NCBI GenBank assembly: GCA_030614305.1
Contig: JAUWKH010000041.1
Location: 1-10,086 of the forward strand
Source of the DNA: Bacteroidota bacterium
GTDB lineage: Bacteria > Bacteroidota > Bacteroidia > Bacteroidales > JADFUO01
Length of the DNA stretch: 10,086 bases
Direction of reading: 5' to 3'
Under the pieces are notes generated by a model. The model ran no database searches. It saw nothing but the letters and a program-made list of their open reading frames with translations, and was not told where the DNA came from. Both the position numbers and the translations under genes were made by a program. Shown piece after piece: positions 1-6,409 of this stretch (the first letter of the stretch is position 1; each line of letters starts with the position of its first letter).

Positions 1-468
1 CGCTTCCTCAGCTTGTTTCTGTTTGCTAATGTCAATAGATATACCTAACATGCCAATAAATTTACCGGCATCATTAAATCGTGGGGTTACTATTTGATAA
101 ACTGGGAAAATTTTACCAGCTTTAGTAACATAATCAAGTTCTGTAATTTTTGGCTTATGGGTGGATGCCATATTTTTGATTACTTCTTCAATTTTTCCGA
201 ATTTTATAAAATTTTTAGTATGGAATATTCGAATGTTTTTTTTGCCGATTACTTCTTCAGGTTCATAACCCAATATTTTTCTGGCTCCTTCATTCCAACT
301 TAGAATGTTACCTGCCTGATCTGTTGCAGCAATTATTACTTCAGTAGCACTGTTCATAATGCTTTGAAGCAGATCGGTTGTTTCTTTTAGAGACTCAACA
401 GTTTTTTTGTGTTCGGATATATCTACAAACATTTTTGATTTTTCTTCATTTCTGATGTTTTTCTTCAT
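1..468 (-). CDS. PAS-domain signalling protein, N-terminal part (runs off left edge)
   Basis: The reverse strand reads 156 residues from ATG at 468 to the window edge without a stop. Residues 34-147 form a PAS domain with its PAC tail: an LQSIMNSATEVIIAATD opening, then SWNEGARKILGYEPEEVIGK (57-76), and a closing GMLGISIDISKQKQ. Such domains sense small ligands, redox state or light and usually feed a histidine kinase, a cyclase or further PAS modules; which of these follows lies outside the window. An in-frame stop (505-507) and the lack of an earlier in-frame ATG fix the start at 468. Residues 14-22 (FVDISEHKK) resemble the linker that normally ends a preceding PAS/PAC unit, so the protein may have lost upstream domains. 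No signal peptide or membrane segment is visible in this part. The gene is divergent from yicC. The PAS call is firm; the output function is unknown. Confidence 0.88.
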   Translation of the reverse strand, partial: MKKNIRNEEKSKMFVDISEHKKTVESLKETTDLLQSIMNSATEVIIAATDQAGNILSWNEGARKILGYEPEEVIGKKNIRIFHTKNFIKFGKIEEVIKNMASTHKPKITELDYVTKAGKIFPVYQIVTPRFNDAGKFIGMLGISIDISKQKQAEEA

Positions 469-579
469 CGCTTTTTTCAGTAACTTGTTTTTTGGAATTA
501 TATATTATATTTTCAGATACAATATTAAGAAAAATTACTCAATAAAAATCTATTTATTTGCCATATTAAATCAATTGCT

Positions 580-610
580 TTTGTTTAACAATTTATCATT
601 ATTATCTTTG
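580..610 (+). promoter_or_regulatory. Bacteroidota-type promoter upstream of yicC
   Basis: TTTG at 580-583 and TATCTTTG at 603-610, separated by 19 bp, match the Bacteroidota sigma factor consensus (-33 TTTG, -7 TAnnTTTG). Transcription would start near 616-618, leaving a 5' UTR of about 13-15 nt before the yicC ATG at 631. It probably drives at least yicC-gmk. This is a pattern match only. Confidence 0.62.
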
Positions 611-630
611 CCTTATAAAATTTAGAAATT

Positions 631-1506
631 ATGATTAAATCAATGACCGGATTCGGCAAAGTCGTATTGGAACTGACCGATAAAAAATTAACCATTGAAA
701 TTAAAACACTTAACAGCAAGCAACTTGATATCAATACCCGCATTCCCAATCCATATAAGGAAAAAGAACCTGAAATACGTTCATTACTAAGCAGGAAACT
801 GGGAAGAGGAAAAATTGAATTCAACATTTATATTGAAAATACTGAAGTGTCAATTAATTATTCTTTTAATAAATCTATGGCAAAAAAATATTATGAAGAA
901 TTAAAGGCATTGTCAACAGAAATAAACCAAGAGAACTTTTCAAACTATCTCCCATTGATAGTAAAAATGCCTGATGTATTATATCCTGAAAAAGAAGAAT
1001 TCAACGAAAATGATTGGGCGAAAATAAAAAAATCAATTAATGATACATTAGATCAGGTTAATGAGTTTAGAATTGATGAAGGTAAACTATTGGAGAATGA
1101 CTTTATTAAAAGGATAAAATATATTAAACAATTACTTCTTGATGTAAATTCATTTGAAGAAAAGCGAATAACAAATTTTAAAGAACGCATAAATAAAAAT
1201 CTGAATGAAATTTCTGATAAAGTAATAATAGACCGCAATCGTTTTGAACAGGAAATAATTTATTACATTGAAAAACTTGACATTACAGAAGAAAAAGTCA
1301 GATTAGAGAAACATTGTGATTATTTTCTTGAGACCTTGAATGCAGAAATTTCTTCAGGTAAAAAACTAAATTTTATTTCACAGGAAATTGGAAGGGAAAT
1401 TAATACATTAGGTTCAAAAGCCAATGATGTTGATATTCAGAAAATCGTTGTTCAAATGAAAGACGAACTGGAGAAGATCAAGGAACAATTACTAAATATC
1501 TTGTAA
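631..1506 (+). CDS. yicC: YicC/YloC-family endoribonuclease
   Basis: This 291-residue protein has the YicC family hallmarks at both ends. The N-terminus opens with MIKSMTGFGK and continues with EIKTLNSKQLDINTRIP (23-39), the usual conserved start. The C-terminal DUF1732 part has EKLDITEEKVRLEKHCDYF (214-232) followed by the family's most conserved stretch, GREINTLGSKANDVDIQK (254-271), and ends in a charged helix (MKDELEKIKEQ). The length is normal for the family (about 290). YicC proteins are cytoplasmic, oligomeric endoribonucleases; the E. coli member affects small-RNA turnover and stationary-phase fitness. Here it is the first gene after a good promoter. gmk follows 93 bp downstream with no visible terminator, so the two are probably co-transcribed, as is usual in Bacteroidota. 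The start is fixed by the conserved N-terminus. Confidence 0.96.
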   Translation: MIKSMTGFGKVVLELTDKKLTIEIKTLNSKQLDINTRIPNPYKEKEPEIRSLLSRKLGRGKIEFNIYIENTEVSINYSFNKSMAKKYYEELKALSTEINQENFSNYLPLIVKMPDVLYPEKEEFNENDWAKIKKSINDTLDQVNEFRIDEGKLLENDFIKRIKYIKQLLLDVNSFEEKRITNFKERINKNLNEISDKVIIDRNRFEQEIIYYIEKLDITEEKVRLEKHCDYFLETLNAEISSGKKLNFISQEIGREINTLGSKANDVDIQKIVVQMKDELEKIKEQLLNIL

Positions 1507-1599
1507 ATGCTGGATATAGGGAAGTGATTAATGAATTAGATTAAATGATAAAATCTATCGAAAACAGAAAAAATCCTTAGCCTAACAATAGTATATTAT

Positions 1600-2166
1600 A
1601 TGAATAAAAAATTAATAATATTTTCTGCACCTTCGGGAGCCGGTAAAACTACAATTATAAAAGAATTGCTTAATTCGGGGCTTAATCTGGAATTTTCAAT
1701 TTCTGCATGTAGCCGCCCAAAACGATCAAATGAGATTGATGGAAAAGATTATTATTTCCTTTCGGTTGATGAGTTTAAAAATAAAATTGCCAATAATGAA
1801 TTTTTAGAAAGGGAAGAAGTTTATAAGGATAATTATTACGGAACTTTAAAATCGGAAGTTGAACGGATATGGGCTAAAGGCAATTATGTGATTTTTGATG
1901 TGGATGTAATAGGCGGACTAAACATAAAAAAATATTACAAAGAAAAAGCTTTGTCTGTTTTTGTGATGCCTCCTTCATTGAAACTCCTTGAAGAAAGATT
2001 AAAAAAACGTTCCACAGAATCTGAAGAAAGCCAAAAAAAACGATTGGACAAAGCAAAACACGAGTTATCATACGCAAAGAAATTTGATGAAATTATTGTT
2101 AATGATAATTTGAAAACTGCAATTAATGAAGCAAAAAATATTATAAAGGATTTTCTTGGCAAATAA
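1600..2166 (+). CDS. gmk: Guanylate kinase
   Basis: Guanylate kinase phosphorylates GMP (and dGMP) to GDP with ATP, an essential cytoplasmic step in GTP supply. The 188-residue protein carries the Walker A loop SAPSGAGKTT (9-18, catalytic Lys16). The GMP-binding region SACSRPKRSNEIDGKDYYF (35-53) has the conserved arginines Arg39 and Arg42. It also has EEVYKDNYYGT (72-82), the Walker-B-like VIFDVDVIGG (97-106), and a lid with RLKKRSTESEE (133-143) and a downstream Arg149. Length and motif order are normal for bacterial Gmk, and nothing is missing. The first P-loop residue is Ala10 rather than the commoner Gly (APSGAGKT against GPSGVGKS), a frequent variant. It follows yicC and in many Bacteroidota would be followed directly by nadD, which here lies 4.2 kb downstream. 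Confidence 0.97.
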   Translation: MNKKLIIFSAPSGAGKTTIIKELLNSGLNLEFSISACSRPKRSNEIDGKDYYFLSVDEFKNKIANNEFLEREEVYKDNYYGTLKSEVERIWAKGNYVIFDVDVIGGLNIKKYYKEKALSVFVMPPSLKLLEERLKKRSTESEESQKKRLDKAKHELSYAKKFDEIIVNDNLKTAINEAKNIIKDFLGK

Positions 2167-2203
2167 AACATAGTAAAACAATACAATCATAAATACATGC
2201 AAT

Positions 2204-2896
2204 ATGAAAACAATAGGATTAATCGGCGGAATGAGCTGGGAGTCTTCTGTTGAATATTATAAAATAATAAATCAAGAAGTTAAAAAAAAATTGGGGGGAG
2301 TACATTCCTGCGAAAACCTTATGTATTCATTTGATTTTGCCGAAATTGAAGAATTACAACATGCAGGTAAATGGGATGAACTAACAAAATTAATGATAAA
2401 TGCAGCCAAAAAATTAGAAATTGCCGGCGCAGAATTAATTTTAATTTGCACAAACACAATGCATAAAATGGCTGAAGATATTGAAGCAAATATAAACATA
2501 CCTTTAGTGCATATAGCTGACGCAGTTGCTGAAGAAATTAAGAAATCCGGATTAAAAACAGTTGGTCTGCTCGGAACAAAATTTACAATGGAGCAGGATT
2601 TTTACAGAAGCCGGATTGAAAAAAAATTCGATATAAAAGTTATAATACCAAACGATTATGAAAGGCAGATAGTTCATGATATTATTTATAATGAATTGGT
2701 TGTAGGTAGAATTATTGAGTCTTCAAAAGAGGAATTCAGGAAAATAATTAAAAACCTTGAGTTAAATGGGGCTGAAGGAGTAGTTTTAGGTTGCACGGAA
2801 ATACCATTGCTGATTAAACAGGAAGATTGCGATATTCCAATATTTGATACTATGACCATACATGCTAAAGCAGCAGTTGAGATGGCATTGAAATAA
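2204..2896 (+). CDS. Aspartate/glutamate racemase family protein (YgeA-like amino-acid racemase)
   Basis: The 230-residue protein is a cofactor-independent amino-acid racemase of the Asp/Glu/hydantoin racemase superfamily. These enzymes interconvert L- and D-amino acids with a pair of cysteines acting as acid and base. Both are present in standard context: Cys82 in LICTNTMH and Cys197 in LGCTEIPLL. The N-terminal KTIGLIGGMSWESSVEYYK and the tail IFDTMTIHAKAAVEMAL are typical of the aspartate racemase/YgeA branch, and the length fits (about 230). Substrate preference cannot be read from sequence: aspartate is the default name, but E. coli YgeA is a broad-specificity racemase acting best on other amino acids. 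It begins 37 bp after gmk on the same strand and could share its transcript. A probable role is D-amino-acid supply or recycling, which is inference. A candidate promoter for the next gene lies in its last codons. Confidence 0.92.
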   Translation: MKTIGLIGGMSWESSVEYYKIINQEVKKKLGGVHSCENLMYSFDFAEIEELQHAGKWDELTKLMINAAKKLEIAGAELILICTNTMHKMAEDIEANINIPLVHIADAVAEEIKKSGLKTVGLLGTKFTMEQDFYRSRIEKKFDIKVIIPNDYERQIVHDIIYNELVVGRIIESSKEEFRKIIKNLELNGAEGVVLGCTEIPLLIKQEDCDIPIFDTMTIHAKAAVEMALK

Positions 2897-2906
2897 CATA
2901 GCTTTG
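2877..2906 (+). promoter_or_regulatory. Candidate Bacteroidota promoter for the repeat-protein gene
   Basis: TTG at 2877-2879 and TAGCTTTG at 2899-2906 are separated by 19 bp, the same geometry as the promoter at 580-610. It overlaps the last codons and stop of the racemase gene. Transcription would begin near 2912-2914, giving a 5' UTR of about 72 nt that contains the hexamer repeat. Inferred from pattern only. Confidence 0.45.
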
Positions 2907-2917
2907 AAAATAAAAAC

Positions 2918-2946
2918 AAGGCTAAGGCTAAGGCTGAGGCTGAGGG
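2918..2946 (+). repeat. Intergenic hexanucleotide tandem repeat (RAGGCT)
   Basis: Three exact AAGGCT units (2918-2935) are followed by GAGGCT (2936-2941) and a partial GAGGG (2942-2946), about 4.8 copies of a 6-bp unit. The tract is GC-richer than its AT-rich surroundings and lies between the racemase stop and the next start, 38 bp before that ATG. Copy number could vary by slippage. It is outside any reading frame I accept, so a change would alter leader length rather than a protein. Confidence 0.9.
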
Positions 2947-2984
2947 AAAAACAGAAATAATTGGTTATAAAAATTTAATTCATT

Positions 2985-5222
2985 ATGAAAAAAACAATTA
3001 TCATTTTAATAACAATTCTAATAAGCTTTTCAGCAAATTCTCAAAAACCAAATAAAAAGAAAAAAACACAAAACGATGCATTCATTGAAATGATGGATAT
3101 TGTTGGAATAACAGAAGATAATCTTGGATTTGAACCTAAAGGTTACTGGACAAGATATCCCGACCCGAATGATATTCCATACAAAGTTTTAGCTTTTAAC
3201 GACCTTTTCGCCGAACCGCAATATATTTATGATTTTGTTAAGGTAATGGCAAATTCTACTGATATTTTTTTAAGTGAAAAATATTTAAAATCACATAGTG
3301 ACGGACTTCTTAAAGTCGGGTATTATTGCGGTATTCGCAACGCTACTGCACAGTTCAGGCCTTATACAGCATCGCTGTGGGCAGAGCTTGACATTGATGA
3401 ACCTCTGCTTAGTGCGATAAAAGAAATTTACGCAAAAACCAATACTGTTTACCGCTACAATGCAATGGGCGTGGCATCCGATTACCCATTAATTGAAAAA
3501 GATCTGCGTAAAGCCATTGAACAAATCCATCCTGACGTTCAGAAATATGTTGCACGCACAGTGTTAAACTTGCTTGATGCTTATCACTTTCGTGAGATTG
3601 CAATGCGTAATGTTGACTGGGAAGATGCAAAAGACTGCTGGCGAATCCGTCGTCTCGGCGAAACACAATTTGACGGACTGGAATATTATCCTCAATTAGA
3701 AGATGCTGCACAAAATATTGACATGAATTCAATTTATTATGCAGGAATGAAATTGCTTCAAACTTCCGAAAGATTAGCCGATTCATTACTTTATCTGATA
3801 AAAACAAATAAAAATATAAACTGGAAAAACCAGAACCTGAATGTAATTACACCAATCGGCAGAATAGTTATTTCAGGGACAGAAGATAATAAACATCAGT
3901 ATTCCGATGCTTTATTGGTTGTTGATATTGGCGGTGATGACACATACTTTGGGGCAGTTGGTTCAACACCATCTTTGGATATTCCGGTTTCGCTTACAGT
4001 TGATTTACAAGGTGATGATAAATATATTAATGAAGATGAATTTCTACCCTCGCAAGGCGCTGCTATTTTCGGTGCAGCTATGCTACTTGATGTATCCGGC
4101 AACGATGAATATAAATCAAAACGACTTTCGCAGGGCGCTGCTATGCTAGGTATCGGAATACTTGCCGATATGGAAGGTGATGATACTTATGATATGTGGA
4201 CTTCGGGGCAGGGTGGTGCTTATTTCGGTATCGGTCTTGCAATAGATAATAAAGGTGATGATAAATATACAATCTGGGGTGATGGTCAGGGATATGGCGG
4301 AGTGGGAGGAATCGGTACGCTGATTAACCGAACCGGTGATGATCATTACTGGGCAGAACCTTTTTCAAAAAATGTATTTCGTCCCGATTATCATTCCAAA
4401 GACGGCAAATTAAATTATTCGTATGCTCAGGGCTGCGGTGTGGGACGACGCGGTGATATTACCGACGGACATTCATGGGCAGGCGGAATGGGTACAATTA
4501 TTGACATTGACGGTGATGATATTTATGAATCGGCAAACTGGTCGCTCGGCTGCGGATACTGGTACGGAATAGGATTTGCTTACGATGGAAACGGAAATGA
4601 TAAATATTTGAGTGCAAGCTGGACACAATCTGCCGGGGCTCATTTTTGTATAGGAGTGTTAATTGATGAAGCCGGAAATGACGAACATATTTGCTGGGAA
4701 GAACAATCAAACGGTTTGGCTTTCGGGCATGATTATACAATTGCTATTTTTCTTAATCGCGGCGGCGACGACTTGTATAAACTGAAAAATGATGGTCTGG
4801 GATATGCCATTAATAACTCACAGGTTTTTTTCATTGATACAGACGGTGATGATAAATACATAACTGCAACAGGCAAAAGCGCCAATCTCGGAAGAAAGGA
4901 GCAAAACATTTCAAAAAGTAATAATTTTGGTGATATGAATATTGTTCATAATTCTCCGAATAGTGTTTCTATTCATTACCTTCGTTCAGACCAGATTTGC
5001 TTTTTTGCAGATATTAACGGAAATGATTCTTATATTAAAATGGATTTTGAAACAGGAGAGGAAAGTGATGATATCCGTATGAAAAACGGTTCGGAATTAT
5101 TTTCCCCACCGGCAGAAAAAATAAAATTATTAAAGAATAAACGGTATTTTGGTTTAGGAAAGGATTTTACAAATTGGGATGGAGTGGAAATTGAATATTT
5201 TAGAGATAAGAAAGATGACTGA
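2985..5222 (+). CDS. Exported protein with 12 G-[DN]-D-x-[YH] repeats, function unknown
   Basis: The 745-residue protein starts with a signal peptide (MKKTIIILITILISFSANSQ), with no lipobox cysteine, so export to the periplasm or outside is predicted. A lysine-rich stretch follows, then a mostly helical-looking region to about residue 290 that I do not recognise. From 317 to 683 there are twelve copies of G-[DN]-D-x-[YH], at 317, 343, 372, 398, 424, 451, 510, 537, 565, 594, 621 and 679. Most are preceded by a hydrophobic pair and Asp, and many by Gln-Gly and small residues, as in GQGGAYFGIG. The acidic GDD turns recall calcium-binding RTX or solenoid turns, but the 26-29 residue period is not the 9-residue RTX period. 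No T9SS sorting domain is seen at the C-terminus. The gene is GC-richer than its neighbours. I do not assign a function; an adhesin, surface or calcium-dependent structural role is speculation. Confidence 0.9.
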   Translation: MKKTIIILITILISFSANSQKPNKKKKTQNDAFIEMMDIVGITEDNLGFEPKGYWTRYPDPNDIPYKVLAFNDLFAEPQYIYDFVKVMANSTDIFLSEKYLKSHSDGLLKVGYYCGIRNATAQFRPYTASLWAELDIDEPLLSAIKEIYAKTNTVYRYNAMGVASDYPLIEKDLRKAIEQIHPDVQKYVARTVLNLLDAYHFREIAMRNVDWEDAKDCWRIRRLGETQFDGLEYYPQLEDAAQNIDMNSIYYAGMKLLQTSERLADSLLYLIKTNKNINWKNQNLNVITPIGRIVISGTEDNKHQYSDALLVVDIGGDDTYFGAVGSTPSLDIPVSLTVDLQGDDKYINEDEFLPSQGAAIFGAAMLLDVSGNDEYKSKRLSQGAAMLGIGILADMEGDDTYDMWTSGQGGAYFGIGLAIDNKGDDKYTIWGDGQGYGGVGGIGTLINRTGDDHYWAEPFSKNVFRPDYHSKDGKLNYSYAQGCGVGRRGDITDGHSWAGGMGTIIDIDGDDIYESANWSLGCGYWYGIGFAYDGNGNDKYLSASWTQSAGAHFCIGVLIDEAGNDEHICWEEQSNGLAFGHDYTIAIFLNRGGDDLYKLKNDGLGYAINNSQVFFIDTDGDDKYITATGKSANLGRKEQNISKSNNFGDMNIVHNSPNSVSIHYLRSDQICFFADINGNDSYIKMDFETGEESDDIRMKNGSELFSPPAEKIKLLKNKRYFGLGKDFTNWDGVEIEYFRDKKDD
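3933..5033 (+). repeat. Protein-coding repeat array (12 units, period 26-29 codons)
   Basis: This span of the exported protein gene runs from the first to the last GDDxY-type motif. Spacings between motif starts are 26, 29, 26, 26, 27, 59, 27, 28, 29, 27 and 58 residues. The two long gaps are each about two periods and probably hold one decayed or modified unit. Similarity persists in the DNA: GGTGATGATAAATA recurs at 4011, 4254 and 4845. Elsewhere the units have diverged, which suggests old duplications rather than recent expansion. Confidence 0.85.
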
Positions 5223-5261
5223 AATGTGGCGAACATTTTAATATGCCACTGATTCCACAGA

Positions 5262-5329
5262 TTAGCCCTGTTGAATAATTAATAATTTAGTATTTTTTGT
5301 ACATAAAAACTACTATTCCATAGGGTTAG
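5262..5329. mobile_element. MITE-like 60-bp palindromic element with TTAG target duplication
   Basis: The element occupies 5266-5325. Its ends are imperfect inverted repeats: CCCTGTTGAATA (5266-5277) against CCCTATGGAATA read from the other end (5325-5314), 10 of 12 identical. It is flanked on both sides by TTAG (5262-5265 and 5326-5329). Removing the element and one TTAG joins the flanks into CCACAGATTAGCACAGATT, a smooth sequence of a kind common between genes in Bacteroidota, which supports insertion. Counting G-U pairs, an RNA copy could form a stem of about 15-16 bp with one mismatch. It has no coding capacity and must be moved, if at all, by a transposase elsewhere. Only one copy is in the window, so mobility is inferred. 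A structured intergenic hairpin with chance flanks is the alternative. Confidence 0.55.
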
Positions 5330-5366
5330 CACAGATTTGTTTTTTAAAAAATTGTAAACTGATAAA

Positions 5367-6365
5367 ATGAAAACCATTATTTTACCCGCATATAATTCAA
5401 ATATCATCAGGGCTATGCTGAGTTTAAGGATAGAAGAAAAGGATATTCCAAAACCCGGCTCAAATCAGGTGCTGATAAAGATTGAAGCTGCTCCTTGTAA
5501 TCCTTCGGATATTGCATTTATCAGAGGTATGTATAATATCAAAAAAACATTGCCCTGTGTTTTGGGCTTTGAGGGCAGTGGTATAGTTGTAGATGCGGGA
5601 AATGATGTACAACATTTTTTGGGTAAAAGAGTAAGTTGTTTTGCACAAAATGATAGCAACGGAACCTGGGCAGAATATTTTATTGCTGAAGCAAATAATT
5701 GCATTATAATAAAAGAAAATATGGAAATTGACCAGGCAGCTTGTTTTTCAATAAATCCGTTTACAGCTTACGGACTTCTTGATATTGCTAAACAGATGCA
5801 CACCAATGGAATTATTCAGAATGCTGCTTCAGGACAAATCGGTTTTTTTATACAAAGTATGGCTAAAAAAGAAAATATTAAAATTATAAATATTGTAAGG
5901 AAAGATGAACATATTGAACTTTTGAAAAAAAGGGGAGAAGAGTATGTTTTAAATTCACAGTCAGATGATTTTGAAGAGCAACTAACAAAACTTGCATATA
6001 AAATCAATGCTGTTACTGCATTTGATGCTGTTGGCGGAGAAATTACAGGTCAGATTATTAATGCAATGCCTTCCGGTTCAAAAGCAATTCTTTATGGTGG
6101 TTTGTCGGGTAAACCTGTTTCAGATATCAGCACATTAGAAATTATCTTTAAAGATAAAACTTTAACAGGTTTTTATCTTAATGAATGGGTAAGGGAGATT
6201 GGCAAAAAAAGATTTAATGAAATTTCTTTAATTTTACAGAATAAAATTATCAATGGTGAAATCCGAACAGAAATACAGGGAAGATTTAAACTTGAGGATG
6301 TTGTTAAAGCTATCAGGCAATATATCACAAATATGTCAAAAGGGAAAATACTTTTTAAACTATAA
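5367..6365 (+). CDS. MDR-superfamily NAD(P)H-dependent oxidoreductase (quinone/enoyl reductase-like)
   Basis: The 332-residue protein has the medium-chain dehydrogenase/reductase layout. An N-terminal GroES-like domain has KPGSNQVLIKIEAAPCNPSDI (29-49), RGMY (53-56) and LGFEGSGIVVDAG (66-78). A Rossmann domain begins near residue 148 with QNAASGQIGFFIQSMAK (151-167), and the C-terminus is typical (GRFKLEDVVKAI, KGKILF). The zinc-binding cysteine cluster of classical alcohol dehydrogenases is absent, so this belongs to the zinc-free branch with quinone oxidoreductases and 2-enoyl thioester reductases. The NPSD...RG.Y segment resembles the latter, whose catalytic tyrosine sits at the equivalent place (here Tyr56), but the substrate is unproven. 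The length is normal. It is separated from the repeat-protein gene by a 144-bp gap holding the MITE-like element and followed by nadD after 44 bp, so it may be co-transcribed with nadD. Confidence 0.87.
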   Translation: MKTIILPAYNSNIIRAMLSLRIEEKDIPKPGSNQVLIKIEAAPCNPSDIAFIRGMYNIKKTLPCVLGFEGSGIVVDAGNDVQHFLGKRVSCFAQNDSNGTWAEYFIAEANNCIIIKENMEIDQAACFSINPFTAYGLLDIAKQMHTNGIIQNAASGQIGFFIQSMAKKENIKIINIVRKDEHIELLKKRGEEYVLNSQSDDFEEQLTKLAYKINAVTAFDAVGGEITGQIINAMPSGSKAILYGGLSGKPVSDISTLEIIFKDKTLTGFYLNEWVREIGKKRFNEISLILQNKIINGEIRTEIQGRFKLEDVVKAIRQYITNMSKGKILFKL

Positions 6366-6409
6366 GACGGATAAATTTAAAAAAACAAATTAGCAGATTA
6401 AAAATAATT

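Noticed and set aside
94..303. Plus-strand open frame of 69 codons
   Set aside because: It is antisense to the PAS domain coding sequence, which has clear family motifs; the plus frame is Phe-rich with no recognisable features.
407..625. Plus-strand open frame of 72 codons with hydrophobic stretches that could look like membrane helices
   Set aside because: It overlaps the start of the PAS gene and then AT-rich intergenic DNA, where Phe/Ile/Leu runs arise by composition; it also covers the yicC promoter.
2280..2298. A-run followed by G-run in the racemase gene as a programmed frameshift site
   Set aside because: The zero frame encodes a complete normal racemase, and neither alternative frame gives a recognisable product; the runs reflect Lys-Lys-Lys-Leu-Gly-Gly codons.
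3409..3807. Minus-strand open frame of 132 codons inside the repeat-protein gene
   Set aside because: It is the antisense shadow of a gene with a signal peptide and coherent repeats; no family resemblance in the shadow.
3933..5033. Classical RTX calcium-binding nonapeptide array
   Set aside because: The motif lacks the GGxGxDxUx consensus and the 9-residue period; spacing is 26-29 residues.
5226..5249. GTGGC...GCCAC inverted repeat after the repeat-protein gene as a terminator
   Set aside because: Only a 5-bp stem with a 14-nt loop and no following T-run, so it is not convincing as an intrinsic terminator.
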